Shown here piece by piece: positions 10,335 to 21,278 of a stretch of DNA of 64,000 nucleotides. The notes under the pieces were generated by a model that was not told where the DNA came from, searched no databases, and worked only from the letters and a program-made list of their open reading frames with translations. Origin of the DNA: Crotalaria pallida. Lineage: Eukaryota; Streptophyta; Magnoliopsida; Fabales; Fabaceae. The stretch spans positions 104,847,290-104,911,289 of the forward strand of contig CM075649.1 in NCBI GenBank assembly GCA_037953625.1. The letters are read 5' to 3'. Position numbers and translations under genes: made by a program. Position 1 is the first letter of the stretch; each line of letters begins with the position of its first letter.

Positions 10335-10830
10335 GGCAAAACTACTAGATTGGTCCTCTAAGTTATTTTTTGGTTGCGATTTCGTCCCTTAACTTTTTTT
10401 CGTTTCGAATAAATCCGGAAGGTTGTAACTTGTTTCAAATAAATCCTTCCATCCAATTTTGTCTTAACACCGTTACAGGGAGCCTTCTATGTGACAACCA
10501 TTGGTCTTACGTGGCTAAAACTCAACGTTACACCCCCAAAATGGTGTCATATGAGGCCAAAAGAGAAAACCAAAACAGTTAGAGATAGCGCAATAAGCTT
10601 CTATTTTGGCCTCATACGACATCGTTTTGGGGTGTAACGCTGAGTTTTAGCCTTGTAAGACCATTGGTTGCCACGTAGGAGGCTCCCATTAACGGTGTTA
10701 AGACAGAATTGGACAAAAGGATTTATTTGAAACAAGTTACAAACTTCCGGATTTATTTGAAACGAAAAAAAGTTAAGGGACAAAATCGCAACCAAAAAAT
10801 AACTTACAGGACCAATCTAGTAGTTTTGCC
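10335..10830. mobile_element. Mutator-type foldback MITE in B 5' LTR
   Basis: A 496-bp element made almost entirely of two inverted arms of about 230 bp (outer ends GGCAAAACTACTAGATTGG and its complement). A 9-bp duplication TAACAAGAT flanks it (10326-10334 and 10831-10839). The 3' LTR keeps the exact empty site near 27729 with a single TAACAAGAT, so insertion followed that of B. The 9-bp duplication and long arms fit Mutator-like MITEs. The frames of 70 and 64 codons inside are mirror copies of arm sequence, not genes. Confidence 0.92.
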
Positions 10831-11010
10831 TAACAAGATTAAAGGATAATCTTAAATGGAACCTATATGTGCATTCATACATGGTGTGATGGCGATAGGA
10901 TATCGCTTGTCATGTTCGAGGAACATGAGGAGGGTACTCTGGGAGTACCAATTTGGATACACCTTGCTCGATGACACATTTTGGTAATGTGGGCAGTATT
11001 GTGGAATGTT

Positions 11011-11088
11011 GCTGCGTCTTGGTGGCGCGATGTGCACTTTGGTAGTGCTGCTGCGTCTTGGTGACGCGACGTACACTTTGGTAGTGTC
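11011..11088. repeat. Two-copy 39-bp tandem repeat in B LTR
   Basis: GCTGCGTCTTGGTGRCGCGA followed by a GTGCACTTTGGTAGTG-like segment occurs twice, starting at 11011 and 11050. It occupies the same region of the LTR as the 180-bp array in LTR A and, like it, carries ACGT/GACG cores. The 3' LTR has the same pair near 27908-27985. Confidence 0.7.
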
Positions 11089-11375
11089 GTCATGGATTAT
11101 GTTCCGAGCAGGTTCAGTATACGTTTTAAACACGTATATGGGTTGTTTGGTTGGACGTCCATAAAGTGATAGTTGGATAATCTCAGGAATTTGAGATAGT
11201 GAGCATGCATCATGCCATATAATTAAAGGGATTAATTATAAATGGAAAATTTGGCTTGCTCATATGTTTATGCATATCACTTGGCTACTTGGTATATGTG
11301 ATTGTTTACATGCTTTCATTATTATTATTCGATTATGTGAACTATATTGCTTATCCCTTATGCCCATTGTACGTG

Positions 11376-11861
11376 ATGGCTCGCTATCTAGCCTACATCG
11401 AGTTGCGCCCACTCCCTAGTGGAGTGTGGTACTACGAGGACCATCGAGCCACTTTTGAGGGAGAGGTAGAGGTGACTCTCTATCATCCCAACCCCTTGGC
11501 TCGTGTCCATCCTCATAGGTTCCACATACCTATTATTTATACCCTGCATGTACCCACGTTTTATGCTTATCATGGACCACCCCCGGCTCGACCAGGTCGT
11601 CGATTTCATTCTTTTCGCTTTCGAGCAGCTACTATATCCCATCCCTCTGCTTCCCGAGTGATTCGGGAGGAGACTCCTTTAGCTAGTCCGATGAGTCCAG
11701 ATCATGAGACTCCCTTAGCTGAGCCAGTGCCTAGTGGTAGGGCACCGACTCAGTCGGATGAGGTAAAGGAGGACCCTGAGGAGGCAGAGAGCGAGGGGGA
11801 GCCAGTCGAGCACTCCACTGGGAGCGAGTGGGGAGTTAGGGATCCACCGTGTGATGCATAG
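11376..11861 (+). CDS. LTR-encoded ORF of unknown function (B 5' LTR copy)
   Basis: A 161-residue frame with ATG at 11376 starts MARYLAYIELRPLPSGVW. It shares the ORF family motifs EDHRATFEGEVEVTL, HPNPLARV.PHRF and YTLHVPTFYAYHG, has an acidic Ser/Pro-rich middle (residues about 100-145) and the tail HSTGSEWG. No known domain is recognised. The neighbouring acceptor AG is mutated to AC, so normal splicing would skip this copy, although the frame itself is intact. Compared with the 3' LTR copy it has over ten amino-acid differences, which fits neutral drift after insertion. I start at this ATG rather than the upstream in-frame extension because the other copies begin here, three bases after the acceptor. 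Confidence 0.6.
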   Translation: MARYLAYIELRPLPSGVWYYEDHRATFEGEVEVTLYHPNPLARVHPHRFHIPIIYTLHVPTFYAYHGPPPARPGRRFHSFRFRAATISHPSASRVIREETPLASPMSPDHETPLAEPVPSGRAPTQSDEVKEDPEEAESEGEPVEHSTGSEWGVRDPPCDA

Positions 11862-12384
11862 TATAGATAGTTGGTGTGTGGGACGTGTGGAGTTCTTGCT
11901 GGAGACCTGATGGAGGAGGATCATGCTATGGAGGAGGATCGTCAGACCGCCAATCTGGGATTTCATATTTTGCTCTGTATTTTTGTTGTACATATTTTTG
12001 AGAGATCTCAGAGAGGTTGTCTTTTCTTATGTTAGTTTTTATGGACTTGTACCACCCAAACTTTGCTATCTCGACTTTTGATGTACCTTGGCTACTTCTA
12101 TATTCTATATATATATATATGATTATTGGTTTTACATCTATCAGCTCAAGGTTCATGATTTACTTCCGCAAACTCTTATGTTAAATCGTTTTATTCAGTT
12201 TTGAAATATTTCACCAAAGGATTCGAGATAACGACATCTATATAAGGAAAATTTTATTTACCATATTATATATATCACTTTTATACATATATATCTCCGA
12301 GTCAAGTCCTTATTAACTATGATTATCTTTATTTAAGTAAATAAAGACTTATTCTTTGGAAAAATGAGTGTGACACAACTTTTA

Positions 12385-12396
12385 TGGTATCAGAGC
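12385..12396 (+). promoter_or_regulatory. Primer binding site of element B
   Basis: TGGTATCAGAGC is complementary to the 3' end of initiator methionine tRNA, the usual primer of plant Ty3/gypsy and copia elements. It lies nine bases after the LTR end. Confidence 0.85.
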
Positions 12397-12576
12397 ATAT
12401 GGTCCTGATTCTTGATCCTCGCAAGCATGATCCGACAGAAAGGTTCTCAATATGAGTAATGTTTTATCTATTTCTTCCAGCTTAAATCTTATGAATGTGT
12501 TGACTAAACTAGAAATTGATAGTATATAGAAGGTTAGATAGACCTTAATGACCCAAGTCCATAGTGCAGGTCTACT

Positions 12577-12675
12577 ATGGCGGCGCGTTATAGAAACCAT
12601 ACGAATGAGATGTTGGATAGAATTACTGCCGTGTTGGAAAACATGCAGAAGAATTAACACCGATGTCAGCAACCG
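12577..12675 (+). pseudogene. Element B gag, N-terminal piece
   Basis: ATG at 12577 opens the gag frame (MAARYRNHTNEMLDRITAVL...), but codon 27 is TAA (12655-12657). Insertion of solo LTR F at 12676 then separates it from the rest of gag at 15864, which continues in the same frame. The stop is a point change of a glutamine-like position, so gag was dead or reduced even without F. Confidence 0.7.
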
Positions 12676-13053
12676 TGTGACGACCCGACTTTTTATTCTT
12701 AATAAAATACTTATATTCGAAAATACGACCATTTTTTTCTTTTTCTTTCCATCAAAAGTCAAATCATCATCATTCTCAATTCTTGCGAAAAATATCAAAG
12801 ATATCATGAAGGGGAAAAATATCAATACTTCATATTTCATTTTTAAGTCAAAAAGTACATTCTTCCATTACATCAAACATAAAAGTCAAAAGCACTAACT
12901 TAACTTAGATACTCTAGGTTATTACATTATATTACGTATATTACAGCAAAACATATAACAACCTAGAGCAATTGGTTCGAAACTCAAAATATAACATAAG
13001 TAAGAGAAACCTGATGAGTAGCATTATCCACATTCCATCGTCAAGAACTCAAC

Positions 13054-13515
13054 TCAGTTGTCAGTTCCCCACTGACTTCCAGTTGATTTTTCCATGAATT
13101 CATCATCCGCCACCGGATCGGCATCCTCCACCAGATCCTCATCCTCCTCATGTGTCGGATTAGATGGCACATAAACTGGAGTCCGAGATCGGGCTCTAGT
13201 GGAAGGACGAGAGGGATCAGGAACCTCCAAGATGATTCTTTCCTCAGAGGGTGATGAAATTGGTGGAAGGGTGCGTCTCGGAAAACGTCTTGGTGGTGGT
13301 GGTGGTGGTGTTCCATGGCGAAACACAAAATTTGGTGGAATGTGCATAATGTACATCATTGGGATCCTCGTACGGCGCGGACGCATTCGGGACCATGGAT
13401 TTGGGTGACGGAAAGTTACTTCCACGTCCCCTTCATACGTGGCCCGGTGATCCTCAAAATTCCACCCCCTATTAGGGAGCGGCCTCATTTCCACGCACAT
13501 CATATTCCTTGCCAT
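13054..13515 (-). CDS. LTR-encoded ORF of unknown function (copy in LTR F)
   Basis: A 153-residue frame with ATG at 13515 (complement) starts MARNMMCVEMRPLPNRGW. It aligns with the ORFs of LTRs A and B across FEDHRATYEGDVEVTF, HPNPWSRMRPRRTRIPMMY and the Pro-rich stretch after FRHGTPP, and ends KSTGSQWGTDN. The middle is rich in Ser, Pro, Arg and acidic residues and poorly conserved. It lies about 380 bp before the LTR 3' end, just behind TTGTAG. The frame is intact despite strong divergence of the surrounding LTR. Function unknown; no membrane segment or nucleic-acid binding motif is obvious. Confidence 0.6.
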   Translation of the reverse strand: MARNMMCVEMRPLPNRGWNFEDHRATYEGDVEVTFRHPNPWSRMRPRRTRIPMMYIMHIPPNFVFRHGTPPPPPPRRFPRRTLPPISSPSEERIILEVPDPSRPSTRARSRTPVYVPSNPTHEEDEDLVEDADPVADDEFMEKSTGSQWGTDN

Positions 13516-13518
13516 GTC

Positions 13519-15192
13519 CTACAACAAGGGATTAGGAGTGAGTCATAGCTAAATACAATAACAAATGAGCATAACAGAGGCTAAAAATAACAAGCACATG
13601 TAATCATATAGCATCCAGAATGCAAGTATATATATATATGCTCAAACTCATTTAACTCATATTTAATTTCATTAGTGACATGATGCATGCCTACTCCTCA
13701 TTCATGCTTCACAGTTCGGCATCCTTTCGGGTATCCATTTAAAACCTATGTTTTCTTCGAACTGGAGCGGATTCACATTCCAAGCATCACGATTGATTGA
13801 GAGCTAACCTCCATGACATACAGTGTCGGTGGCTTTCTACGCCCTATCCTGAGTTAGTATCTCAAATCAAATCGGAGCAATTCCTTTCACCATGCATGAT
13901 TCCCATATCATATGCAAATCTTATTTTATTCTTTCATTATTCTCATCAGCATTACATTTCATTGGTTTTCATTCAACTTTTCTTTTAGCTGGTGCTGGTG
14001 CTTTTCGAAAAAGACCGTCAGCGGCCTAGCCACTTTGCGATGGGTTTACTTACTTTCATTTCTCCTTTCAGAAAAATCCATCAGCGGCCTAGCCACTTTG
14101 TGATGGTTTTAGAAATAGCGTATATTCATTTATTTAGTAATCCATCGGGGCATAGCCTCCTATTGGTAGATTTTTATTGCAACGACCCCATTGGGACTCC
14201 CATAGAAAAATATCAACCTAGTGAGTAAAACTTTCACTGGGACAGTTAGGGATCATATCAACCAAATGGGTGTACGCACTTCCGTTGGGACTCTGGTAGG
14301 GAAATAATCAACCACTGGATGAAATTCCAGTAGGACACCTCGAGGATAACTATCAACCAACGAGAATAAGAGATATTAATATTAAACGAGTTAATTATAA
14401 GAAAATTTTAGAAAGTAAGTGTTTTCTGAAAAATTGTTCAGAATACTCGAGTAGTTCATGAACTACTCGAGTAGTTCATGAAAAAATACTCGAGTCTTTA
14501 AAGATATACTCGAGTCGTTCTTCCAGTTTCCAGAATACTGAGTACTCCTTAAAATACTCAAGTCTTTTTGCTGCAACAACACCAGTTTTCTGCTCTTTCA
14601 ATATCAATTCGAATTCCTTGCTTTATTTCTCCATTCCTATGTAAAACAACAACTTAGGCACATAACACAAACATGTTACAATACTTAAACACAACTGAAA
14701 CAACATCAATTAACAGCAAATCACAGATTGCATTCAAACTTGAAAACATCCATTTTAAACTGTGAAATTCATTTCCACTTGATTTTAATTTCGAAACACA
14801 TTACAGTGAGCTTTATTAGGTTCATTTAAACTTGTTTGAATCATAAAATCATGGGTCTCTGACCTCCAAGTCAGAATCCCAATTCAAGTTGCATCCCTCT
14901 TTGAACCTTTAATGGTTCCTACATTTCTAGCTTGAAATTACTCATTCTAGTATTTAGGTAACTCCTCCCTTACCTTTAGAGAAGCTAAAGAAAGGATTGG
15001 TTGCAAAGAAAAAGGGTTGAATCAAAACTTGATCTCTGGACCGGTGCAAAATTGTTGCACTTGGCTGACTTTGGCCATTAATTTCACAATGAATAAGACA
15101 TGAAAAAGAATGAAACAAGTTAGCTTTAGAAACTAGGAAATGCCAACTTTAAATAGAAACAAGTTTGGAATCGAAAGAGTTCCTAGATTTAC
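13519..15192 (-). other. Predicted leader intron in LTR F
   Basis: The minus-strand donor CGTTTG|GTAAATC (GT at 15192-15191) and acceptor CCCTTGTTGTAG (AG at 13520-13519) define 1674 bp. The exon after the acceptor begins GAC then the ORF ATG, as in A and B. The leader between the expected start site (about 15455) and the donor contains no ATG. Confidence 0.45.
14446..14575. repeat. ACTCGAGT cluster in LTR F intron
   Basis: Four intact ACTCGAGT copies plus two degenerate ones (ACTGAGT, ACTCAAGT) with a spacing of about 20 bp. Some are extended to AATACTCGAGTAGTT. Confidence 0.85.
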
Positions 15193-15484
15193 CAAACGGA
15201 TTCAAGAAAGATGGGTATTTGATATTGAACTTGCTCTGTTTTTGCAGCTTTGAAAGTTGAACTTCGATTGCCTAGAACTCGATCTACAGGAGGCTATTTG
15301 GAGTGATTTCGGGTTCTAATTCAAGATTGGAATTATAACTTCAGTTTGTGTTTAGGTTTCGAAGGGAATGGATGAGAATTGAGAGAGAATGAAGTGGTTA
15401 AAGTAAGCACTTCAAAACAGAGGAATTTTTGTCAACAATTCGGGTTCAGAGAGATTTGAAGGTGTTTGGGCTTCATTGATCACC

Positions 15485-15493
15485 TATTTATAG
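15485..15493 (-). promoter_or_regulatory. TATA box of LTR F
   Basis: CTATAAATA on the minus strand. Upstream of it (15605-15765) lie three intact ACTCGAGT motifs and several degenerate ones, the same order as in LTRs A and B. Confidence 0.55.
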
Positions 15494-15863
15494 TCTAGGG
15501 TTACCCTCCTTCGAAGTAATGTCCATCTTTGTGCTTGGATCCACGAGAAAACGCGTTTTGGTTCGAAATTCAATTGAAAACCGACTTATAGACTTAGCAC
15601 CACTACTCGAACTACTCGATTATTTGCTTCAAAACACTCAGCAACACTACTGAATACTCTAGTCTTCCAACTAACTACTCGAGTATTCCAACTAAAAATT
15701 CAAATTTTCCTAACAGCTAGTTACAGTACTCGAGTCTTCCCCAAATACTCGAGTATTTTAACCTAGTTTCAGAAAATTCATTATTTTATTCAATATAATA
15801 ACATTATTATTTTAAATATTTATTATTTATTTATTTATTCGAAATACAGGGTCTAACAAACCG

Positions 15864-17087
15864 CATCAACCAGCTAATCCGCCTCCGGTGAATGTAGTAG
15901 CAGTTGAGGCTAAAACTTTGTCTGATTTCAGGAGTTGTAATCCTTCAAAGTTTGCTGGTGGGTTTAAGCCTGAGGAAGCTAACAAGTGGATCTTGGAGAT
16001 GGACAAGATCTTTAAAACTTTGGAATGTTCTGATGCTCAGAAAATAGCGTATGTTGTTTTTATGTTAGAAGGAGAAGCTGAACATTGGTGGAACCATACT
16101 GCCCAGTTATTGACTCATGAAGGAAGAGAAGTAACCTGGGAAGTGTTCATGGAGAAGTTTCTAAACAAGTATTTTCCTGAGGATATGAGAAGGAAGAAAG
16201 AGGTTGAGTTTTTACAACTCAGGCAAGGCAGCATGAGTGTGGGTGAATATGCTGCAAGATTTGAGGAGTTAATGAAATACTCTCCTTATTATCAGATGCA
16301 CCCTGACGAGAGGAGTAAGTGCATTAAATTTGAAGGAGGATTGAGACCTGAACTAAAGTCAGTGTTCAGTTATCAGAAGATTCAAAGTTTCCCTATGTGG
16401 GTGGACATGTGTAGAATGTATGAGGATGACAAGAAGGCTGAGGCATTGCAAATGGCGGAAGGAAAAAAGGAACATCATGGGTATGGACCACAAAGGCGAA
16501 AGGGACATGATAATCGCCACAAGGATCCTTATTCCCATAAGAACCGGGGAAAAGGCAAGGTGTCTGGTGACAAAAGCAATTCTTACAATAATGCTCCTTA
16601 TTGTGAGAAGTGCAAACGTCATCACTTTGGAAGATTTTGTTGGACTCACAATGGATGTTTTAACTGCGGGAAACCTGGTCATTTTTCTCGCGATTGCAAG
16701 GAACCACCGAAAGGCAACCCAAGAGGATCCGCAGACAAGCCAGTGATTCAAGGACGGGTTTTTACTCTTAGTGGTGCTGAAGCCAATCAGACTCCAGGAC
16801 TCGTGCAAGGTAACTATATTCTTAATTACCTACCTTGTAAGATTTTATTCGATTTAGGAGCCACTCATTCATTCATTTCCTTTGAATGTGTGAATCGTTT
16901 AAAGTTGTTTGTGTCTGAGTCACCCTATTGCCTTAAGGTAGAAACCCCTACTAATTCCCACGTGATTGCATCAAGGATATGCCTTAATTGCAGAATTAAG
17001 GTATTAGATCGAGTCTCTTGTATAGATTTGATCTGGTTACCTTTTGTCCCAACTAGATGTTATTCTAGGCATGGATTGGATGATTAG
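15864..17087 (+). pseudogene. Element B gag and start of protease
   Basis: The frame continues gag after solo LTR F. It has a retrotransposon gag domain (FAGGFKPEEANKWILEMDKI, EGEAEHWWNH, FLNKYFPEDMRRKKEVEF), then a pre-knuckle CEKCKRHHFGRFC and a CCHC zinc knuckle CFNCGKPGHFSRDC that binds genomic RNA. The aspartic protease follows with its active site as DLGATHS (usually DSGATHS or DCGATHS, so the second residue is altered but the catalytic Asp is present). A 1-base shift near 17040 ends this frame at 17087 inside the protease. Confidence 0.88.
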
Positions 17088-17280
17088 CAATCATGTGGTT
17101 ATTGACTGTGATAAGAAAGCAGTTCTGTTTAAGAACTCAACCCCAGAGAAGTTTCTCTGTTTGTTCTCTACTGTTGGATCAGAGGAAGTTGAAAAGTCTG
17201 TAGAGGAGATTCTGGTCGTTTGGGATTATCCAGAAGTATTTCCAGAGGAGATGCCGGGATTACCACCGAAGAGAGATTGA
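17044..17280 (+). pseudogene. Element B protease end and RT linker
   Basis: In a second frame the protease continues (SQLDVILGMDWMISNHVVID) and runs into the linker before RT (YPEVFPEEMPGLPP). Another indel at about 17275 (AGAGAGATTGAG) stops it and shifts the frame again. Confidence 0.85.
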
Positions 17281-17293
17281 GTTTGGAATTGAG

Positions 17294-18706
17294 TTGATTC
17301 CCGGAACTGGTCCAATTTCTATTGCTCCATATAGAATGGCACCACCCGAAATGGTAGAATTGAAGAAGCAGATAGAGGAGTTACTGCAAAAGCAGCTTAT
17401 TAGACCAAGGGTATCACCATGGGGAGCTCCAGTTTTGTTTGTTAAGAAGAAGGATGGAAGCTTGAGAATGTGTGTAGATTATAGACAGTTGAACAAGGTG
17501 ACCATTAAGAATAAGTATCCTTTGCCAAGGATTGATGATCTGATGGATCAAGTTAGAGGAGCTGCAGTGTTCTCCAAAATAGATCTGAGATCTGGGTATC
17601 ATCAGATCAGGATAAAGGAAGAGGATGTTCCTAACACTGCATTTCGATCGCGGTACGGACATTATGAGTATGTTGTAATGCCGTTCGGATTGACTAATGC
17701 ACCGGCTGTTTTCATGGATTACATGAACCAGATTTTTAGACCATATTTGGATTCATTTGTGGTGGTATTCATTGATGATATCCTGATATATTCTAAGAAT
17801 CTGGAAGAACATGCTGAACATCTCCGGATAGTGTTGAAGATTCTGAAAGAGAAGCATCTTTATGCCAAACTTTCCAAGTGTGAATTTTGGCTAAGGGAAG
17901 TTATGTTTTTGGGGCATGTGATTTCAAAAGAAGGTATAGCTGTCGACCCAGCTAAAGTTGATTCAGTCCTACAGTGGGTACAGCCTAAGTCAGTAACTGA
18001 GGTCAGAAGTTTCTTAGGATTGGCCGACTATTACCGAAGATTTATTGAAGGATTCTCAAAGATCGCACTGCCTCTCACAAAGTTGACTCGGAAGGATCAG
18101 CCATTTTTATGGGATGAGAAGTGTGAGAAAAGCTTTCAAATGCTGAAGGAAAGATTAACATCCTCACTAGTGTTAATCTTACCTGACCCTCACAAGGAGT
18201 ATGAAGTGTATTGTGATGCATCGAAGCAAGGACTCGGTAGTGTATTAATGCAAGAAGGAAAGGTTGTGGCATATGCGTCTCATCAATTAAAGATTCACGA
18301 GGTGAATTATCTCACTCATGATTTGGAACTTGCTGCAATAGTTTTTGCCCTAAAGATATGGAGACATCATCTCTATGGCACTACATTCAGAGTGTTTAGT
18401 GACCATAAGAGTTTGAAGTATTTGTTTGATCAGAAAGAATTGAACATGAGGCAGCGTCAGTGGATGGAGTTTTTGAAAGACTATGATTTTGAGCTTCGTT
18501 ATCACCCCGACAAGGCCAATGTTGTAGTAGACGCTTTGAGTCGGAAAGCAATTCATGCAAGTCTGATGATGATTAAAGAGGCAGCTTTGATTGAAGAATT
18601 TCGAGATTTGAGTTTGGTAATGCAAGTGGAACCAACCAGTATTAAGATGGGTATGTTGCAAATCTCTAACGAATTCTTGAGTTGCAACGAGAGGATGAAG
18701 AACTAA
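17294..18706 (+). pseudogene. Element B reverse transcriptase and RNase H
   Basis: A 470-codon open stretch includes RT with YRMAP near the start, the palm motif FIDDILIYS (catalytic Asp pair present), FLGHVISKEGI and FLGLADYYRRFIEGFS, then Ty3-type RNase H from YCDASKQGLGSVL through HDLELAA, SDHKSLKYLF and DALSRK. The catalytic acidic residues are present, so this block is well preserved. A frameshift near 18690 separates it from integrase. Confidence 0.92.
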
Positions 18707-20094
18707 AGGAGAAGAGGGAGTTGATGATAGGAGGAAAGGAATCTAATTTCTCTGAAGGACAAGATGGAATTCTTCGTTTCAAAACAAGAATCTGCATACC
18801 AAAGGATCAGGAAATTAGGAGGTTAATCTTGGATGAGGTACACAAGAGTGAGATGAGTATTCATCCAGGATCAACCAAGATGTATCGGGATTTGAAGGGT
18901 ATGTTTTGGTGGTCAAGACTTAAGAAAGATGTTGCGAACTATGTGGCATCATGTTTGGTCTGTCAGAAAGTCAAGGTGGAACACCAGAAGCCTGGAGGGA
19001 AGTTGCAACCCTTGGATATCCCTCAGTGGAAGTGGGATAGCATTTCAATGGATTTTGTATCAGGATTACCAAGGGCGGTTGCAAATAATGATGCAATCTG
19101 GGTAATTGTTGATCGTTTGACCAAGTCGGCGCATTTCATTCCGGTGAATATGCGCTATTCTTTGGAAAAGCTTACCCAGCTTTACATCAAGGAGGTGGTA
19201 CGGCTGCATGGGATACCTTCCAGTATCATTTCGGATCGTGATCCAAGGTTCATGTCGAGGTTTTGGTTCAGTTTACAGCAAGCCCTGGAATCAAGGCTCA
19301 AGATGAGTTCGGCATACCATCCTCAGACAGATGGGCAGACAGAAAGGACCATTCAAACATTGGAAGATAATCTGCAAGCTTGTGCATTAGAAGAACAAGG
19401 AAGTTGGGATCATATTTTGCCACTCGCGGAATTCACATACAACAATGGATACCATACAAGTATTGGAATGGCACCATTCGAAGCATTGTATGGAAGGAAG
19501 TGTCAAACCCCGTTATGTTGGTTCCAAGTGGGGGAGCACCTGCATCTAGGTCCTGATGTGGTTCAGCAGACGACTGAGAAGATTCGAATGATCCAAGAAA
19601 AGATCAAGGCAGCTCAGAGTCGTCAGAAAAGTTATTCAGATCAAAGAAGAAGACCTTTAGAGTTTTCAGAAGGCGACCATGTGTTCCTTAGGATTGTACC
19701 GATGAAGGGAGTGAGTAGAGCCTTGAAACCTAAAAAGCTTTCACCTAAGTTTATAGGTCCCTACCAGATCCTTAAGCGAGTAGGTCCTGTAGCTTACCAA
19801 ATAGCTCTACCACCATCCTTGGCCAACTTGCACAATGTTTTTCATGTCTCTCAGTTGAAAAAGTATGTGCACGATCCAACCTCAATCCTTCAGATTCGCC
19901 CTGATGATCTAACTTTGCAGGAAAACCTAACCTTTCAAGCAGGCCCAGTTAGAATTGAGGATAGAAGAGTAAAGCAGCTTAGAGGAAAGGAGATTCTGCT
20001 GGTCAAAGTCTGTTGGCAAAGTGGAAATGTTTTTGAAGCAACTTGGGAATTGGAAGATAAGATCCGTAAGGATTATCCGGAGTTGTTTTCTTAG
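18682..20094 (+). pseudogene. Element B integrase with C-terminal chromodomain-like segment
   Basis: The frame covers the end of the linker, the HHCC zinc domain (VHKSEMSIHPG ... CLVCQ), and the DDE core (ISMDFVSGLPR, ISDRDPRF, the Glu in TIQTLEDNLQA). The GPY-type region reads KFIGPYQILKRVGPVAYQI, followed by LHNVFHVSQLKKYV and a terminal VRIEDRRVKQLRGKEI... ATWELEDKIRKDYP, typical of Tekay chromoviruses. That tail is thought to steer integration to chromatin. It ends at TAG 20092-20094. The domain is intact within the frame but out of phase with RT. Confidence 0.92.
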
Positions 20095-20097
20095 GTT

Positions 20098-20136
20098 GAA
20101 TTTCGGGGACGAAATTCCTGTTAAGTGGGGGAGTAG
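20098..20136 (+). promoter_or_regulatory. Conserved inverted repeat and polypurine tract of element B
   Basis: GAATTTCG / CGAAATTC (20098-20117) directly follows the pol stop and is shared with element G. The polypurine tract AAGTGGGGGAGTAG (20123-20136) lies immediately before the 3' LTR and would prime plus-strand DNA synthesis. Confidence 0.8.
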
Positions 20137-21278
20137 TGTAACACCCCAAATTTTCGTTTCCTGATGTGATGGAATTTTAATTATAAAAGTTGTTGGAAAT
20201 TATTTCCTTAAATCATAAATATTATTTTTATAATTAAATTTGGATTAAATACGTAATTATGTGGGTGCATGTGATAAGTGTTTTTGCATGAAAAATATGT
20301 TGATAATTAATAATATGTGAAAATAGGATTTTTGCATATTAGTCCCTAATTTGGGACCTAGAAGTAATATTAGAAAGGTTTGGGAGGGAAGGGAATTAAA
20401 ATAATTATTTTTCAAATTTTGACCAAAAGACTCGAGTCTTTCAGGAAAGACTCGAGTATTCTGGTCAGTGTTGAACTCGTTAGTGCGTTTGATGAGTCAG
20501 CACTCAACGATTCTAAATCGCTGACACGAAATCACTCGAAGGCTGGTTAGTGGGCTTCGTGTCGCCCTGCATGAACAATGATTCATGCAATATAAGCTTG
20601 GTTGATGATGAGAATCGACCATTTTGGTCGAATTTTTCTAGAGATATCAACCTAGGGTTCTCAATTTCGTCCTCCACGTTCTCCTTCGTTTCTGAGAGTT
20701 GAGTTGAGTGATACACACCATTGTGAAGCTCACGTCTTGAGTTTTACAAAGACGCATAGTTTGTGAGTTGAGGTTTTGTATAGAGGAAGAATAGGAGCTC
20801 AAAAATTTGGTGTTGTTGTTGTCAAGTTCAGAAAAACTAAGGTCTGGAGCTTACTTTGAGCTTGGATTTTGGTAAGTATATGAGTCCTCCAATCCTCAAA
20901 TTCCTTTCTACCTCTAGTCCTTGTTGCAGAGAATCGTTCCTAATCATTTTTCCAAATTTCTAAACTGTTTTTGCATGTCAAAATCTTTGGTTTTTGGACT
21001 CTGTTCGAATGTGGCTGCATGCAAAGGGTTTTGTGGGTTAGAGCACTCCAGCCAATTTCTCTGCAATCTCTGTGTTGATTCACGGCCTAGAGGTAAGGGT
21101 GAAGCTATTTGTTCACAAGAATAAGTTTAATCGGTAGGATTTTATGTGTGGAGTCACCATGAGACTCTTTGGGCATAGTTTGAAATAGGTTTAAGGCTTG
21201 GAGGCCTTTCTGAGCATTAACTTTGATTTGAGCAAGTTTGTTATGGTATGTTAAAACTCAAGTTTTTAGTGTTATCTG
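20137..21278 (+). repeat. 3' LTR of element B, segment 1
   Basis: It matches 8472 to about 9830 of the 5' LTR. It lacks about 230 bp (5' LTR 9576-9805); the joint reads TTATGGTATGTTAAAAC, with ATGTTAA repeats near both ends of the missing DNA, consistent with deletion between short direct repeats. It ends in ATCTG, the target site of element C. Confidence 0.9.

Larger units (their letters stand above)
9209..11372 (+). other. Predicted leader intron in B 5' LTR, acceptor mutated
   Basis: The donor TTTTG|GTAAGTATA at 9209 is near consensus. The acceptor position reads CCCATTGTAC where the 3' LTR copy has CCCATTGTAG (AG at 37723-37724), so this copy has lost the invariant AG. In the 3' LTR the same intron would run from 20872 to 37724 and now contains elements C and D. 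Confidence 0.45.
8472..12375 (+). repeat. 5' LTR of element B
   Basis: It is 3904 bp, including a 496-bp MITE; the ancestral length was about 3.4 kb. It ends GAGTGTGACA nine bases before the PBS. Compared with the 3' LTR it carries the MITE at 10335-10830 and about 230 bp (9576-9805) that the 3' LTR has lost. Scattered substitutions make it a few percent divergent from the 3' LTR, so B is much older than element D. Confidence 0.92.
12676..15858 (-). mobile_element. Solo LTR F of a Ty3/gypsy element (minus strand, 3.2 kb)
   Basis: On the minus strand it starts TGTTAGACCCTG and ends CGGGTCGTCACA. The duplication AACCG flanks it (12671-12675 and 15859-15863), and it splits the B gag. It belongs to a third, diverged LTR type with the same plan as A and B: ACTCGAG motifs, TATA box, GT donor, intronic ACTCGAG cluster, AG acceptor and the LTR ORF, all in minus-strand order. 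Confidence 0.9.

Noticed and set aside
10370..10795. Two 64-70 codon frames with matching proteins
   Set aside because: They are mirror images from the two arms of the foldback MITE, not independent genes.
13054..13515. Histidine-rich frame in the overlapping minus phase (13041-13328)
   Set aside because: It is an out-of-phase shadow of the LTR F ORF, whose own frame aligns with three other copies.
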